In this document: positions 14,015 to 24,365 of the stretch, piece after piece | Layout of the letters: each line of letters begins with the position of its first letter | Numbering within the stretch: position 1 is the stretch's first letter | Assembly: GCA_905221605.1 (NCBI GenBank) | Contig: CAJNDS010000848.1 | Coordinates: 1-35,000 of the forward strand | Direction of reading: 5' to 3' | Length of the DNA stretch: 35,000 bases | Source of the DNA: Symbiodinium natans | Lineage: Eukaryota; Sar; Dinophyceae; Suessiales; Symbiodiniaceae | Position numbers and translations under genes: made by a program | Notes under the pieces: model-generated | Databases searched by the model: none | Seen by the model: only the letters and a program-made list of their open reading frames with translations | What the model was told of the DNA's origin: nothing

Positions 14015-14798
14015 GCTGCGGCCAGTTGGCGCGGCGTGGTATGCATCCACGCATTATCAGAGCAGGCGTTGCAGCACGGCACGTTGCTTCGCCAACCTTT
14101 TGCACTTTCTTTTGCTTGACTGCGGGCGAAAAGCCGCGGCAGGTTGGAAACCTGCCCATTTTGCTTCCCCGCACCTTTCTCCTTCGCCCTGCCTGTGGCC
14201 CCTCGTGCCGAGGGTGCTCTTTTGCAGGTGCTGCGGACCGTGTCCTGGTCGCGGCAATGCGCTCGCCGAAGCGCGTGTGAGTTGCATTGCCCGCGGCACG
14301 AGCCATGTGCGCGGCTCTCACTGAGTCTGGTAGCCCGTAGGGTAGTTCCGGATAGGTGAGTAGCCGTAGCCGTAGCTTAGGACCGGTAGTGTACAGTGTA
14401 CCATTTGTACCATAGTCTGCGTACTGGCAGCTAGAGACCAGCTCGAGGATTCAAGAGCCTCGCCCACCAGCGAAAGGGTGAGGACCTCCTGGGAAAGGGT
14501 GGTTAAGGGTTGCTGAGGGTTGCCGTCGTCGTGCGTTCGTTGTGGTGGTGCGGGCTAGCGTCCCTGCCGCATGCCAATGCTCATGATGTGCGGACCACCG
14601 CGGTCGCAAGCGACACCCTCTCCCTTCCCTTTCTGTGTTCAGCGCGAGTGCCTGCTGCACTCCGAGCTCGAGATGAGCTGGAAGCCTCGGCTGAGGGGCG
14701 AATGTGAGCAGGTCTAAGCACGCACGTTGCATGTGCAGAGCTGCCAGGACCAGTACTGTAGTCTTCTTTGCATGTGTAGGTTTGCAATTCGTTTCAAT
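14015..14798. other. 3' flank of the PLD ORF, no gene seen
   Basis: This stretch contains one hairpin-motif copy at 14228-14259 and a short GTAGCC triplicate (about 14359-14376), otherwise nothing recognisable. GC content falls from here on. No LTR terminus, polypurine tract or polyadenylation signal can be defended. Confidence 0.4.
14228..14259 (+). repeat. GC-rich hairpin motif, 3' flank copy
   Basis: GTGCTGCGGACCGTGTCCTGG then TCGCGGCAA shares the CTGCGG-CCGTGTCCTGG-CGC core with the copies at 9164 and 9224. It is the most downstream member found. Confidence 0.5.
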
Positions 14799-14815
14799 GC
14801 CAATTTTGGCTCAAG
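14799..14815 (+). other. Relict dinoflagellate spliced-leader sequence
   Basis: GCCAATTTTGGCTCAAG equals the 3' 16 bases of the conserved dinoflagellate spliced leader (GCCATTTTGGCTCAAG) with one extra A. Relict leaders are known where trans-spliced mRNAs were copied back into the genome. The base after CAAG is T, not a GT donor, so it is not an intact SL RNA gene. No ORF follows; downstream is spacer and then microsatellite. Confidence 0.5.
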
Positions 14816-14998
14816 TACCGAGCTTGTGCCTTTGAGCACGGTAGCGTCGTACAGTAGCTCCTAGGTTGCTGTGCGGTCCGACCGGACGCACTCAGGCGTA
14901 GCTGCACAAGTGCTTGAACTCGCGAAGTCGTAAAACAGCGTGACCGGGCTGTGATTGCATTGGCTTAGTGCAAGTCCAGTGCTGGTCGACTTCACAAT

Positions 14999-15133
14999 AT
15001 GTGTATATAGATATATGCATATATATATATATATCTGTATATATGTATTTATGTATATATGTATATATGTATATATGTATATGTGTATGTATGTATGTAT
15101 GTATGTATGTATGTATGTATGTATGTATGTATG

Positions 15134-15164
<31 letters not shown>

Positions 15165-15541
15165 TGTATGTATGTATATGTATGTATGTATATGTATGTA
15201 TATATATGTATATATGTATATATGTATATATATATCTGTATATATATATATGTATATATGTATGTATGTATGTATATGTATGTATGTATGTATATGTATG
15301 TATGTTATGTATATGTATGTATATATGTACATATGTATGTACATGTACATATGTACATATGTATATATGTATATATGTATATATGTATATATGTATATAT
15401 GTATATATGTATATATGTATATATGTATATATGTATATATGCATATATGTAAATATGTATAGATGTATATATGTTTACATGTACATATGTATATGTACAT
15501 GTTTTTATGTGTAGGTACATATGTGTATATATTTATATATG
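14999..15541. repeat. TATG/TA microsatellite, about 540 bp
   Basis: Near-pure (TATG)n and (TATATATG)n with occasional ATATC or ACATG interruptions. The middle part (about 15085-15163) is almost perfect TATG. Several long apparent ORFs on both strands (Tyr/Met/Cys/Val or Ile/Tyr/Thr/His only) are artefacts of the repeat. Confidence 0.95.
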
Positions 15542-16485
15542 CTCATCATCACATACAATCCGGTATATTTATACTTTACCAGTGGGCATATCATGTCATT
15601 TAGTAGTCTATAGCAAGAACAATAGAGTCTTTGGAAATCTCCTCAAAGTCCGCAAATCCTCTATCCGAATCCCAAGCCAGACGATGAGGCGATAGGGTCG
15701 GAACACCTTGGCTCAGATCTCGTCTACCGGATGTTAGCTAAGATCGATTCTATTCAGAGCCTTGCTCCGTCCGCTTCAGGCGGTCTTGGCTGGACTCTGT
15801 GTTGTTCTAGTGCCAGGCGCTCAGCAAACAAAGCAAAAGGTCTCCGGCCTTGGGTTATTTAGCTTGGAGGTGAGGATGGTGGTTGTAGCTGCAAGGGGCA
15901 CGAGCGCGTTTCAGGGAAGCTAGGGCGGACAAGCCTTACCTGGATATTCGGGCAGTGTGAAAGAGAAGTCTCAACCTACAGCGAACGGGGAAGTGCGCTG
16001 CCAAAGTGTCACATCATCGGTGACGCGAAGGAACAACCCCAATTTGAAGCCGACCAAGCAGCATACTCCAACCAGACATACTAAAGCAGCAATGAAAATG
16101 TTTTCCTGTTTTCCTGAGGCTGCTTGATGCCTTTGTCATCCAGCAGTTGGCGTTGAAGGGCATCCGTGCACATCTTTGCTTAGTGGTCTTCTGGGTGGGC
16201 ATCGGCCTAGGCCGGAGGGCGGATTCGGCTGACGGTGTCATGTGGACGTGTATTTCGTGGCTGCAAGAAGCGTACCCTTCACCATGACGCAGGCTTCAAC
16301 GTCTTTATCTTCCTTCGGCATGGAGCTGTTGCAGGTGCCCGGGCCAGCGCCGGACCCTGATGCGAGACTTATTCCACTCCCCAAGGCTTCTCAGCCACAA
16401 AAGAGCACAACGCAGCACAACGCATGCAATGTGCAGGCGTAGAATGGTGCAGTGGCTACATACTGGCCGCTTTCTTGAACCAGAG
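15542..16485. other. Intergenic sequence, nothing recognised
   Basis: Balanced composition, no ORF with protein-like features, no repeat longer than a few bases, no RNA gene. Confidence 0.5.
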
Positions 16486-16729
16486 AGGGAAAGAGGCAGA
16501 GTGAGAGAGAGAGAGAGAGACAGAAGAGAGAGAGAGAGAGAGAGCAGAGAGAGGGCATCGTTTTATAGTTTTGTGCCGTTGTACCACTGGGGGAACCACC
16601 GCATTTCCAAGTCTGTTCGGGGGTTTCACTTGAGACCGGACTTCGGGCGCGCTCGCGCGCGGAGGCCCTCGGGCCCTCAAGCCCAGCAGAAGAAGAAGAA
16701 GAAGAAGAAGAAGAGGAGGAGGAGGAGGA

Positions 16730-16781
<52 letters not shown>

Positions 16782-16800
16782 AGAAAGGCTGGCATTCCAG
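16486..16800. repeat. GA/GAA/GGA purine tracts with a GC-rich core
   Basis: (GA)n at about 16497-16552 and (AAG)n-(AGG)n-(AG)n at about 16685-16785 flank about 130 bases of unique DNA. The second tract is preceded by GAGACCGG (16632) and GGGCCCTCAAGCCC, a lead-in that recurs in part at 17885. Confidence 0.85.
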
Positions 16801-17160
16801 CCGTGAAATGCCGGCACAGTGTTTAGAGTTCGTAGTGCCGCAACCCCAGCAATCTTTGGGAAAGGGCAGCGCAGGGCGAGCCGGGTTAATTCGGGGCGGG
16901 CCCATGTATGTGACTCAAGCTAAGCATGCATGTTATTCCTGGCCGACCCATATTCGGGGAAAGCACCAAGACGGGTACTCAGGGCTAATTGCGAAGGACT
17001 TCTATATAAGGACTGGCCTGATGGTCCACTGTTTGGTATGGTGTGGTAGCAGAATGGTTTTCCCCGAATCTTTTCAGTTTCACGCCGACCTCACCAGACG
17101 GATCCGCGTATCTGGGCGTGCCCAGTGCGCGGGGGGTAGGGTAACTTCCCTAATTACTCC
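16801..17160. other. Intergenic sequence, nothing recognised
   Basis: Unique sequence between two purine tracts. It contains a TATATAAGG string (about 17000), which I do not treat as a promoter. Confidence 0.45.
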
Positions 17161-17930
17161 TCATGCCCCGTAGAAGAAGAAGAAGAGAGGGAAGGAAGGA
17201 AAGAAGTAAAGAAAGGGAGGGAAGGAAGGAAGTAAAGAAAGGGAGGGCAGGATGGAAGTAAAGAAAGCGTTCAAGGAAGGAAAGGAAGAAGGAAAAGAAA
17301 GAGAGAAAGAAAGAAAGACAGAAAGAACAGAAATAAAGAACGAACAAACAGAAAGAAAGAACGAAATAAACGAACAAAAAAGAGAAAGAATTAAACAACT
17401 TATGAAAGAAAGAAAGAAACAACCAAATAAACAAAAAAGAACGAAAGAAAAAAACTAGAGAAAGAAAGAACGAAAGATAGAAAGAGATAATAAAGACAGA
17501 AAAAAAGCAAAAAGAGGAATAAAGAGAAATAAAGATAAATAAAGAGAAAGAACGAAAAAAAAACAAAGAAAGACACAAGAAAGAGAACTACAGAAAAAAA
17601 ACGGAAACGACAGAACGACACCCGACAGGACAGCGGGCCACCATGGACGAGGAACACCCTCTCCTGAAAGTCCTCTCCGCAGTGCAGAAGAACAAGAAGA
17701 AGAAGCAGAAGAAGAAGAAGCCGAATAAGAATAATAGGAAGAAGGAAAAATAAGAAGAAGAGCGAGCGCGCTGTGAAGAAAGAAGAATACGAAGATAGAT
17801 GGATAGATCGATAGATCGATAGGGCAGAGAAGGAGAAAGCGAAAGAGCAAGAGCAAGGGCAAGAGCAGGAGAAAGAGAGAGCGAGAGACCGGCCCTTAAG
17901 CCCGGAAGAAGAATAGTGAGAAGAAAGATC
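17161..17930. repeat. Long purine-strand tract (GAAA/GGAA/GAA)
   Basis: About 770 bases are almost entirely purine on the + strand: AGAAGAAG, GGAAGGAA, AAAGAAAG, then AAGAAGAAG. A short GATA/GATC tetranucleotide run lies at about 17796-17822. A 100-base mixed island sits at about 17590-17690. The tract ends in GAGACCGGCCCTTAAGCCCG then GAAGAAGAA (17885-17914). Ser/Phe/Leu-rich minus-strand ORFs here are artefacts. Confidence 0.9.
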
Positions 17931-18300
17931 TGAATTATGGTGGGGTCTGGCTACCAGGGGCGGGTTCCGTCCCAAACTGTGGTTCCTTCATGGCTTGCTT
18001 ATACAGGGTTTAGAGGGAGAGGATAACAGGGTGGTTTGTTGGGTTTGCAGGGGTGATGTGTTGGGGGCCGTTGAGGGTCGTCCTTCCCTGCAGCTCGGAA
18101 GCTGCTTACGCAGGAGGCTTGCAGGACTTCAGGTGTCGTTAGGTTGGGGTTGGGGGTTGTCGTTAGTTGCCTCAAGCACGTCTTTTCCACGTCTTTTCGT
18201 TTATGCCAGACTGGCGCTGATGTCGGGATACCACCCCCGTCCGATCCGGTCTGTAGTTCTCGCTTCGAACACCGGGGCGCGCCAAGAGTGCCGGGGGCTC
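17931..18300. other. Intergenic island between purine tracts
   Basis: Mixed composition, no supported gene. It ends in GGGGGCTCAACACCCCC, a small inverted repeat leading into the next purine tract. Confidence 0.4.
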
Positions 18301-18570
18301 AACACCCCCTGAAGGAAAGAAAGGACGGGACAGAAGCGAGCACCCGTGAAAGAAAGAAGGAAAGAGCAAAATAGCCAAGAGAGAGAACAGAGAGGAGAGA
18401 GAGCAGACAGAGGAGAGATGCGAGAGGCGAGACGCAAGAGGGGAGCGGGAGAGGCAATGGAGGGTGGAAGAAGAAGAAGCAGAAGAACAAGAAGAATAAC
18501 AATAAGAAGAAAAAGAAGAAGAGGAAGAAGAGGAAGACCCAGAGGAAGGGAGAGTGAGAGAGCGCAGTCG
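18301..18570. repeat. Purine-strand tract (GAAAG, GAGA, GAAGAA)
   Basis: + strand almost all purine, with AGAAGAAGAAG trinucleotide runs near 18465-18535. Same composition as the 16.5 and 17.2 kb tracts. Confidence 0.85.
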
Positions 18571-21500
18571 TGGGTCAGGGCCAAGCCCCGTCAATGAAAG
18601 CTGAATGCGAGGAATGGCTCCTGTCCCTGGACAACCTCTTTGTATTTCATTTGATTTTCCAGCTCTACAAGACACCGTCCCAGGTGGTGCACAAGGCCGG
18701 AGCTTGGGCTAAAAAGCTTTAAGAGGCCCCACCATATGAATGAGAGCACAAGCATGAATTCGAAGAAATGGCTCAAAAATGTGCCAAGAGGCCCTCTTCC
18801 TCGGTATCATCGGCGCTGTGGTTTGCCGACTCGCCTTCTTTGCCGTCGTGAGGCCGATTCGAACCGGTTCTGCTGCGTGCAGCACGAACAGGCTATAGTG
18901 GCTCCAACACACAGGGTGGGAAGACAGCGAAGATTGACCGATGCTTTGCTATAACGCCCCATGACTTAACTCTGAACTGACCATTCCAACCATTCCTATG
19001 CAGGCAGCTTCTGGACTTTGTCAGCTGGCTTCGCATCGCTTTCGGCTTCTTCCTGGTCTGGAAGCTTGGTCCAGCTTGGTCCAGCCAGTGTGATGCACAC
19101 GTCCAGTGCCCTAAAGGAAAGCACATGAAAGCACATCATCGAACGCAACTCAGGAGCGGTATCCAAGCTGCGCAGGAGGAGGAGGCCCAGACTGCCCTAG
19201 ACATGTCCGATGGAGAGGGCTGTGGTGCAGCCTGCAATTGAACATCCAATGGTGGCATGCTCAGAGTGGCTCTAAGCATGCTTTGAGCAGCCCATCGGCT
19301 GCCGTACATGGCTTTCGTACTAGGTACTGAGTACGGTAAATACATGAAGAAGTCAAGTTCTGGTCATACTCATGCTTGTGAGTTTCCCTTGCCCAACAAA
19401 TTACCTCCGTAATTCCCTTTCTAAAGGAGAGCGAAGCTGTGGACACCACTTCAGTGCAAGCCCTCCGCTGGCTACTGGGGAATCAGCTCTTGGACAACTA
19501 TGGAAAGGCGCACTATTAAGGGGCGCGGCACTTTTCCGAGTTGCTGCAAGTGCCAGTTGTGTCACATTGGGCTCTGTCCATCTCTGTCCAATAGAGCGGG
19601 CGCGTTCGTGAGAGGATGCAGGCAGCCTGGTGATGTGGATTGACGGCAAGATGTTCTTCACGTTGATGCTGCCTGTGGTGTGCTGTTACTTGACACGTGT
19701 TTCAGCGAGTGTGAATCTTGGTTTCTTACCTCTGACACCGCAGCAGTTCGAAACCTCGTCTTGTGCTTTGAAGCAAGATCTGCCCTGCGGGGTAATCCAG
19801 GCCTGGAAATCACCGATGTGGTGTTTGCGCTTGATCCTAGGCAGCACCGTTGCAGGTAATCGACTCCTGATAGAACAATCTTTCCATGGTTCCAGCAGTT
19901 CTGTCTGCAAGCCTAACAGCTAGGCTCGTGTGAATGCATCATGCATTCATGGCATTTCATGTACCTGAGTGTGGAACCCAGGACAGTGTCAGTGCCAAGG
20001 CTCCTTGGTGCTTTGAAAGCTAGGTTCAACAAGTTTCGACGTCCGTGTCCGGCAGAGTGGCCCCAAACTGGCGCAAGGGGCTTGTGCGAGGTTTATGGTT
20101 GATTGAGTTTTTAGATGGGTCGAGGAGGGTTGAGAGACTGGAGGTGCCCACCATGGTATACCCCATAGAATCCTTATTCGTCGCGCCAGAAAGGCAGCCC
20201 AGATCCCCGACTACTGGGTCTCCGTGTCTTCCTCCATCTTGGCGTCGCCTGGAAAGTTTGATCGAGCATGAGTGCCATGAGCACGACCTAGAATATCCAG
20301 CTAAGGACAGAGGGGAGGCTTGTAGGACTGATCTTCGGGTCGGTCTAGCGATGTCCCGTGTTGTTTGATGCTTGTTTGGCCAGAGGTACCCTGCAGCGCG
20401 GGCATGCGCAAGTGAATGTCATGGTAGCACGCTGAAAACAGGCGGTTCTAGTGGAAGGAGAGTCCTATGGATATCAAGCAGTGGCATCTGCAGGTTCCAA
20501 CCGCTGCGAAACTGCGCAGCTGAGGATGTTCGCATTGCGCGCCATGTTCTTCGTCGTGCAAGATTTCGTGTCGATGTTCGAGATGCTGAAGTATGGCCTG
20601 TGCCACGTCTTTTACTGTTGTTCAGCCGGATAGCTTTCCGGGACGCTGAGGGTCTGCTCTCCCCCAGGTGCTGCATTCTGGTGTTCATTGGCATTGAGCT
20701 CATGATCTCAGACTATGTTGTGCTGCCACCACAGGCCCTGCATAGCTCTTTGAACCCTCAAACCCGGAGCCGAGCACACCAGGCATCTACAGGGATCAAG
20801 GATGTTGGGAGGAGCTGTACTGTGCAGCATCGGGATTAGGAGTCATAAGAATGTTTGCTCAACAACAGCCTTCCTATTTGCTCATCGCCAGGCAGTATGC
20901 GTAGTCATCCTTTCCGTGCCTCGGCGGTTTCTCAGTGTCCCTGGCACACTTTGGTTATCCGAATTTTCCAGCGGACCTACGTAGTGTGACTCAGAACTCA
21001 GAGTTTGATGAGTTTGGCAACAGCGACTCTCTGAGACTGCGACTCGAATTTGCGAATCGGATACACGAGCACACCTTGAACAGTTGAACACACTTGTCCG
21101 AGACCAGAGCCATCCAGAGCCCAAAAGTGCAGCATAGGCTCGCCGTATCGGCTCGCCGTATCGAGGTCTTCATCATCTCAATCGTCGGCTCGGCCGCGCT
21201 CCACAGCCATGGAGAAGCGGGGGAGCTCCTGCAATCTCCAATGGTGCCTCTGCGGCAGACATCTTCAGCCCCAGGGGTTGCTCTCAGAGAACATCTCATA
21301 AACCCATTTAAGCTTTTGCAATTCAATCCCAAAGCAACTCCAACCATGTGGAGGAACATCTGGTCTGTTAGGTTTGGTACAGGACCGAGACTTTGCGTTT
21401 CCAAGCTTGGGCTGTTGGATTGTGAATGCGGGCGTTTCCGTTTCCATCTCAACCGTTGTGCCAACTGACTCTGCAGCCAGGCCAACACAGAATGCTGCAG

Positions 21501-22280
21501 CCCAACCTCTCTGTGCGAGAAGTGTGAGTGCGAAAAGCACAAGAAGAGCGAGAAGTGCGACAAGTTCGAGAAGTGAGCAACTCTGACTACATTCGTCAGA
21601 TTTGCAGAAACAAAAAAGAGAAACAGAAAAGATCATTGTAACCCGAAGGCCGGACCGGCTTAGACCGGCTTGCTGCTGAGGGCTGTATTGCCCCTTATAT
21701 CATTTCACAGACTGGCAGATGGGCCGTATGGACCATGACTTATAAGCTCTAAGTGTTTCGTATCAGCTGCTGGAGATTTCGCTCGAAGTTGGAACCTGGA
21801 CCATCTGCTACAACTGGCCCCTAGACCACTGACAGGCTCCAGATCTTTCATGCTGGCAAAAGAGTTGTGTCCGAGCTGGTAAGGCCGACGAGCCGCCCCT
21901 TGAAGTGCTGAAAACAGAACGCGGCCGCACCCTCCAAAGGCCAAAGGCCACAATGCCGATGTGCATGCTGGGAGGACCTGGCAGGGGAGGGGAAATAGGT
22001 TCCTTCATGTTCCATCAATCGCCGAGACGGCCGTGGGCCTTGGTGACTTTCGGAGTGACACGCCTTTCAACCATCCTCAAAGTTTTGCGAAGCTCTGCAG
22101 GCCTACGATGAGGAGGACGAATCTTCACTTTGCTTGGATTTTGGAACTTCGAGCGAGGTGTCACGACTTGGCCTGACAGACACGTCGGCAAGTCGTCAAG
22201 TGGGTTTAGAGTTCAGAGACTTGGGATGATGGCAGTTGGAGATACCATCTCCAGTCTGTCCAATCTGTGAGGCAAGTGAG
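18571..22280. other. Long intergenic region, no gene supported
   Basis: The longest frames (up to about 190 codons on either strand) lack recognisable domains and overlap open frames on the opposite strand. Small duplications occur: GGCTCGCCGTATC twice in tandem at 21137-21162 and CAGCTTGGTC at about 19064-19085. A frame at 20045-20368 (KGLVRGLWLIEFLDG) was checked but not assigned. Confidence 0.5.
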
Positions 22281-22470
22281 GCGTATGACAGCTGGACGAT
22301 GGGCTAATGTGCTTGCTGGGGCAATGAAGCAGTTGCGCCAAGGTGCAAGAGAAGAGGGGGCGCTTGCCTGATGCCTCTGGCTGGTCGGACACGATGGTGC
22401 CCCTGTACCAGACAAGCAGCTGGGCAGCTTGAAGCGGCGAGCAGTGCAGAGCAGTGCATTCGCTGCGTCG

Positions 22471-22500
22471 AGGGTTTAGGGTTTAGGGTTTAGGGTTTAG
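22471..22500 (+). repeat. Interstitial telomere-type repeat (TTTAGGG)4
   Basis: Four perfect tandem TTTAGGG units. TTTAGGG is the plant-type telomere repeat and is also used by dinoflagellates. It sits well inside the contig, so it is an interstitial copy. Confidence 0.85.
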
Positions 22501-22737
22501 GCGGGTTCCTGTCCAGGGTTTTTGCTGCCTGTGGTCTTTGGCTACAGGGCAGCCGCTGCCCGTGGCTACACTGTGCAGGCCATGCCAAGCCTCGGCAGGC
22601 CATGGTTGCATGCAGTTGATGAGAGCGAGATGGTGTCGGAGGTGATTGTCAAGGTGCACCAGCATACCTCGACTGACAGGGAGTTTGGGTTGTGGCTGAG
22701 TTTTTTCGACGCAGTGCCACACACGTCGACTGGTGGA

Positions 22738-22773
22738 TTTTAGGGTTTAGGGCTTGGGGCTTAGGGTTTAGAG
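22738..22773 (+). repeat. Degenerate telomere-type repeat
   Basis: TTTTAGGGTTTAGGG, then variant GCTTGGGG, then CTTAGGGTTTAGAG: four to five units with substitutions, same orientation as the perfect patch at 22471. Confidence 0.75.
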
Positions 22774-22839
22774 CTACTGCAAAGGGTGCTGTATGCCGGC
22801 ATATGACAGCAGGGCAATGGGCTATCGCGTCTGCTGGGG

Positions 22840-23347
22840 AGCGGTTGCCACATGGAGCCGCATGATGACAGTTAGCAGAGCAATTGACACGCGCACCGTT
22901 GGCCGGGTGTGGGGCACTACTTGGTGACGATCGTCAAACTGTTCCAGCAGTTCCTGCATCATGCCTGGAGCTTCTCTGGAAATGGGCCAAGGCCATGGGG
23001 ATGTTGAGGGAGTGAGCACGCTTTCTTTTTGCTTGTAATTTGCACTGGCAGTATGTTTGTGAGGGTTATGACGCTATTATCTTTGCATATGTAACAACAG
23101 TCTGTCTTTCTGTCAGCCTGCAGGCGCAGATGTATAGGTGCACAGTTCAACATGTATGTCGTTTTTGTCTTTATATATGCATGTGTGAGTATATTACTGT
23201 GAACTGTGGAAGTCTAAACCGGGCATTGTTTTTCAAGCAAATCATTAGGGGAGAAAAAGCATGGAAGTCGTGACCGTTCGGCGTTCAATGGGGGAAACGG
23301 ATGTGCAATGTAGGGCACTGCGCAAACATGGCACAAGTGACGCAGGT
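22840..23347. other. Intergenic sequence, nothing recognised
   Basis: No supported ORF, RNA or repeat. A T-rich patch occurs at about 23160-23235. Confidence 0.45.
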
Positions 23348-23800
23348 ATCATGAGAAACGCGAGAGAATTCGCTGGATCGAGCGAAGTCTTAACGTATAG
23401 CATGGGCGATTCAGCCAACATGACAAACGCGGGAGAATGTGCTGGGTCAAGCAGAATCTTCAATCATAGCACAAGGTATCCTGACAATCGCGGGAGAACG
23501 CGCTGGGTCGGGCAGAATGCTATACAGAGTCCCAATGTATAGACGGGCGACTCAGCTATCATGGTGACCACGGGAGAACGCTCTGGGGCTGGGCCCCTCA
23601 GAGTCTTTAGTCATAGCACCAAGGAAATAGCCATCCTGACAAATGCAGGAGAACGCGCTGGGAGAACCTGTGAGTCGAGCAAAGTCTTAACACAGGACGC
23701 ACGTGGGGGTCAAACGAATCTTCAATCACAGCACAACGGGCTCATCTATCCTGTAAAATGTGGGAGAACGCGTTGGGCCGGCACACTGCGCAAATATGAC
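23348..23800. repeat. Minisatellite, six imperfect 60-115 bp units
   Basis: Unit starts at about 23348, 23417, 23478, 23558, 23633 and 23748 share ATCCTGACAAACGCGGGAGA, then ACGCGCTGGGTCGAGC, and most also AGTCTT...AATCATAGCACAA. The first period (69) is a multiple of three, so the peptide frame persists briefly on both strands, but later units shift frame. Confidence 0.8.
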
Positions 23801-23844
23801 AATGTGGCTCTGCGTGGATTGATTGGTTTGCGGAGACCGTTGAT

Positions 23845-23886
23845 GCTTACGCGCAGCTTACGCGCGCCTTACGCGCGCCTTACGTT
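23845..23886. repeat. Short CTTACGCGCGC tandem repeat
   Basis: Four 11-12 base units of CTTACGCGC(GC) with small variations. Confidence 0.75.
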
Positions 23887-24114
23887 AAAACGACCCTGCC
23901 CAGCTCTGATCGTTCAGGCATCGTTGAGAGGTGTCGTTGATGCCACGGTTTCCTTCACTTGCAGACGCTTGCAGCCTGTTCGGTTTGCGCCTTGTTGTTG
24001 TTTTTTCGCCTGCGTCCGAACAGGGCGGCTCTCGGGCCGTCAGGCTTGACTTGACTCGGCCGGGGTATCGGTCACATGAGGAACAGGTATCGGTCAACCT
24101 GCCCCGAAAACCTC

Positions 24115-24365
24115 AGTACGTGCATCTCGTTATGCTCTCAACCACCCCGGGCCTTCGAAGATGAACGCTCGGTGCGTGCATCTCGGTGCGCTCGGTTATA
24201 GCCAGGGGCTTGGACGATGAATGCTCTGTACGTGCATCTCGGTGCCTTCGGTCAGCCTGGGGCTTCGATGATGACTGTTCGGTGCATGCATTTCGGCGTG
24301 CTCGGCCAGCCAAGATGAACGTTCGGTGCGTGCATTTCGGTGTGCTCGGTTAGCCAGGGGCGTCG
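24115..24365. repeat. Minisatellite, five units of about 55 bp
   Basis: The landmark GTGCATCTCGG or GTGCATTTCGG recurs at 24120, 24176, 24232, 24286 and 24330. Between landmarks are GTGCGCTCGGTTAGCCAGGG, then CTTCGATGATGAACG variants. Weak relatives (GTGCGTTCATTGGG) occur at about 24380 and 24570. Confidence 0.8.

Larger units (their letters stand above)
22281..22839. repeat. Diverged direct repeats flanking telomere-type patches
   Basis: 22281-22321 (GCGTATGACAGCTGG, then ATGGGCTAATG and TTGCTGGGG) and 22799-22839 (GCATATGACAGCAGG, then ATGGGCTATCG and CTGCTGGGG) are about three-quarters identical and 518 bases apart. The two TTTAGGG patches lie between them. Confidence 0.5.

Noticed and set aside
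14999-15541. ORFs of 90-200 codons on both strands
   Set aside because: Produced by TATG/TA repeats that lack stops; only four or five amino acids are used.
17000-17010. TATATAAGG resembling a TATA box
   Set aside because: Dinoflagellate promoters do not generally use TATA boxes, and no gene follows.
16391-18675. Ser/Leu/Phe-rich or Lys/Glu/Arg-rich ORFs of 100-190 codons
   Set aside because: Translations of purine/pyrimidine tracts, not genes.
18854-18867. tRNA-like B box (CCGGTTCGAATCGG on the minus strand)
   Set aside because: The T-arm stem does not pair properly, and no A box, anticodon arm or acceptor stem can be formed around it.
20045-20368. 107-codon frame (KGLVRGLWLIEFLDG)
   Set aside because: Looks slightly protein-like but no family is recognised and no flanking exon or element motif supports it.
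22522-22743. 73-codon frame between the telomere-type patches
   Set aside because: Short, no start context, no domain, and bounded by repeat DNA.
23348-23800. CRISPR-like array
   Set aside because: Repeats are diverged, spacing ranges from 61 to 115 bases, and the setting is eukaryotic.
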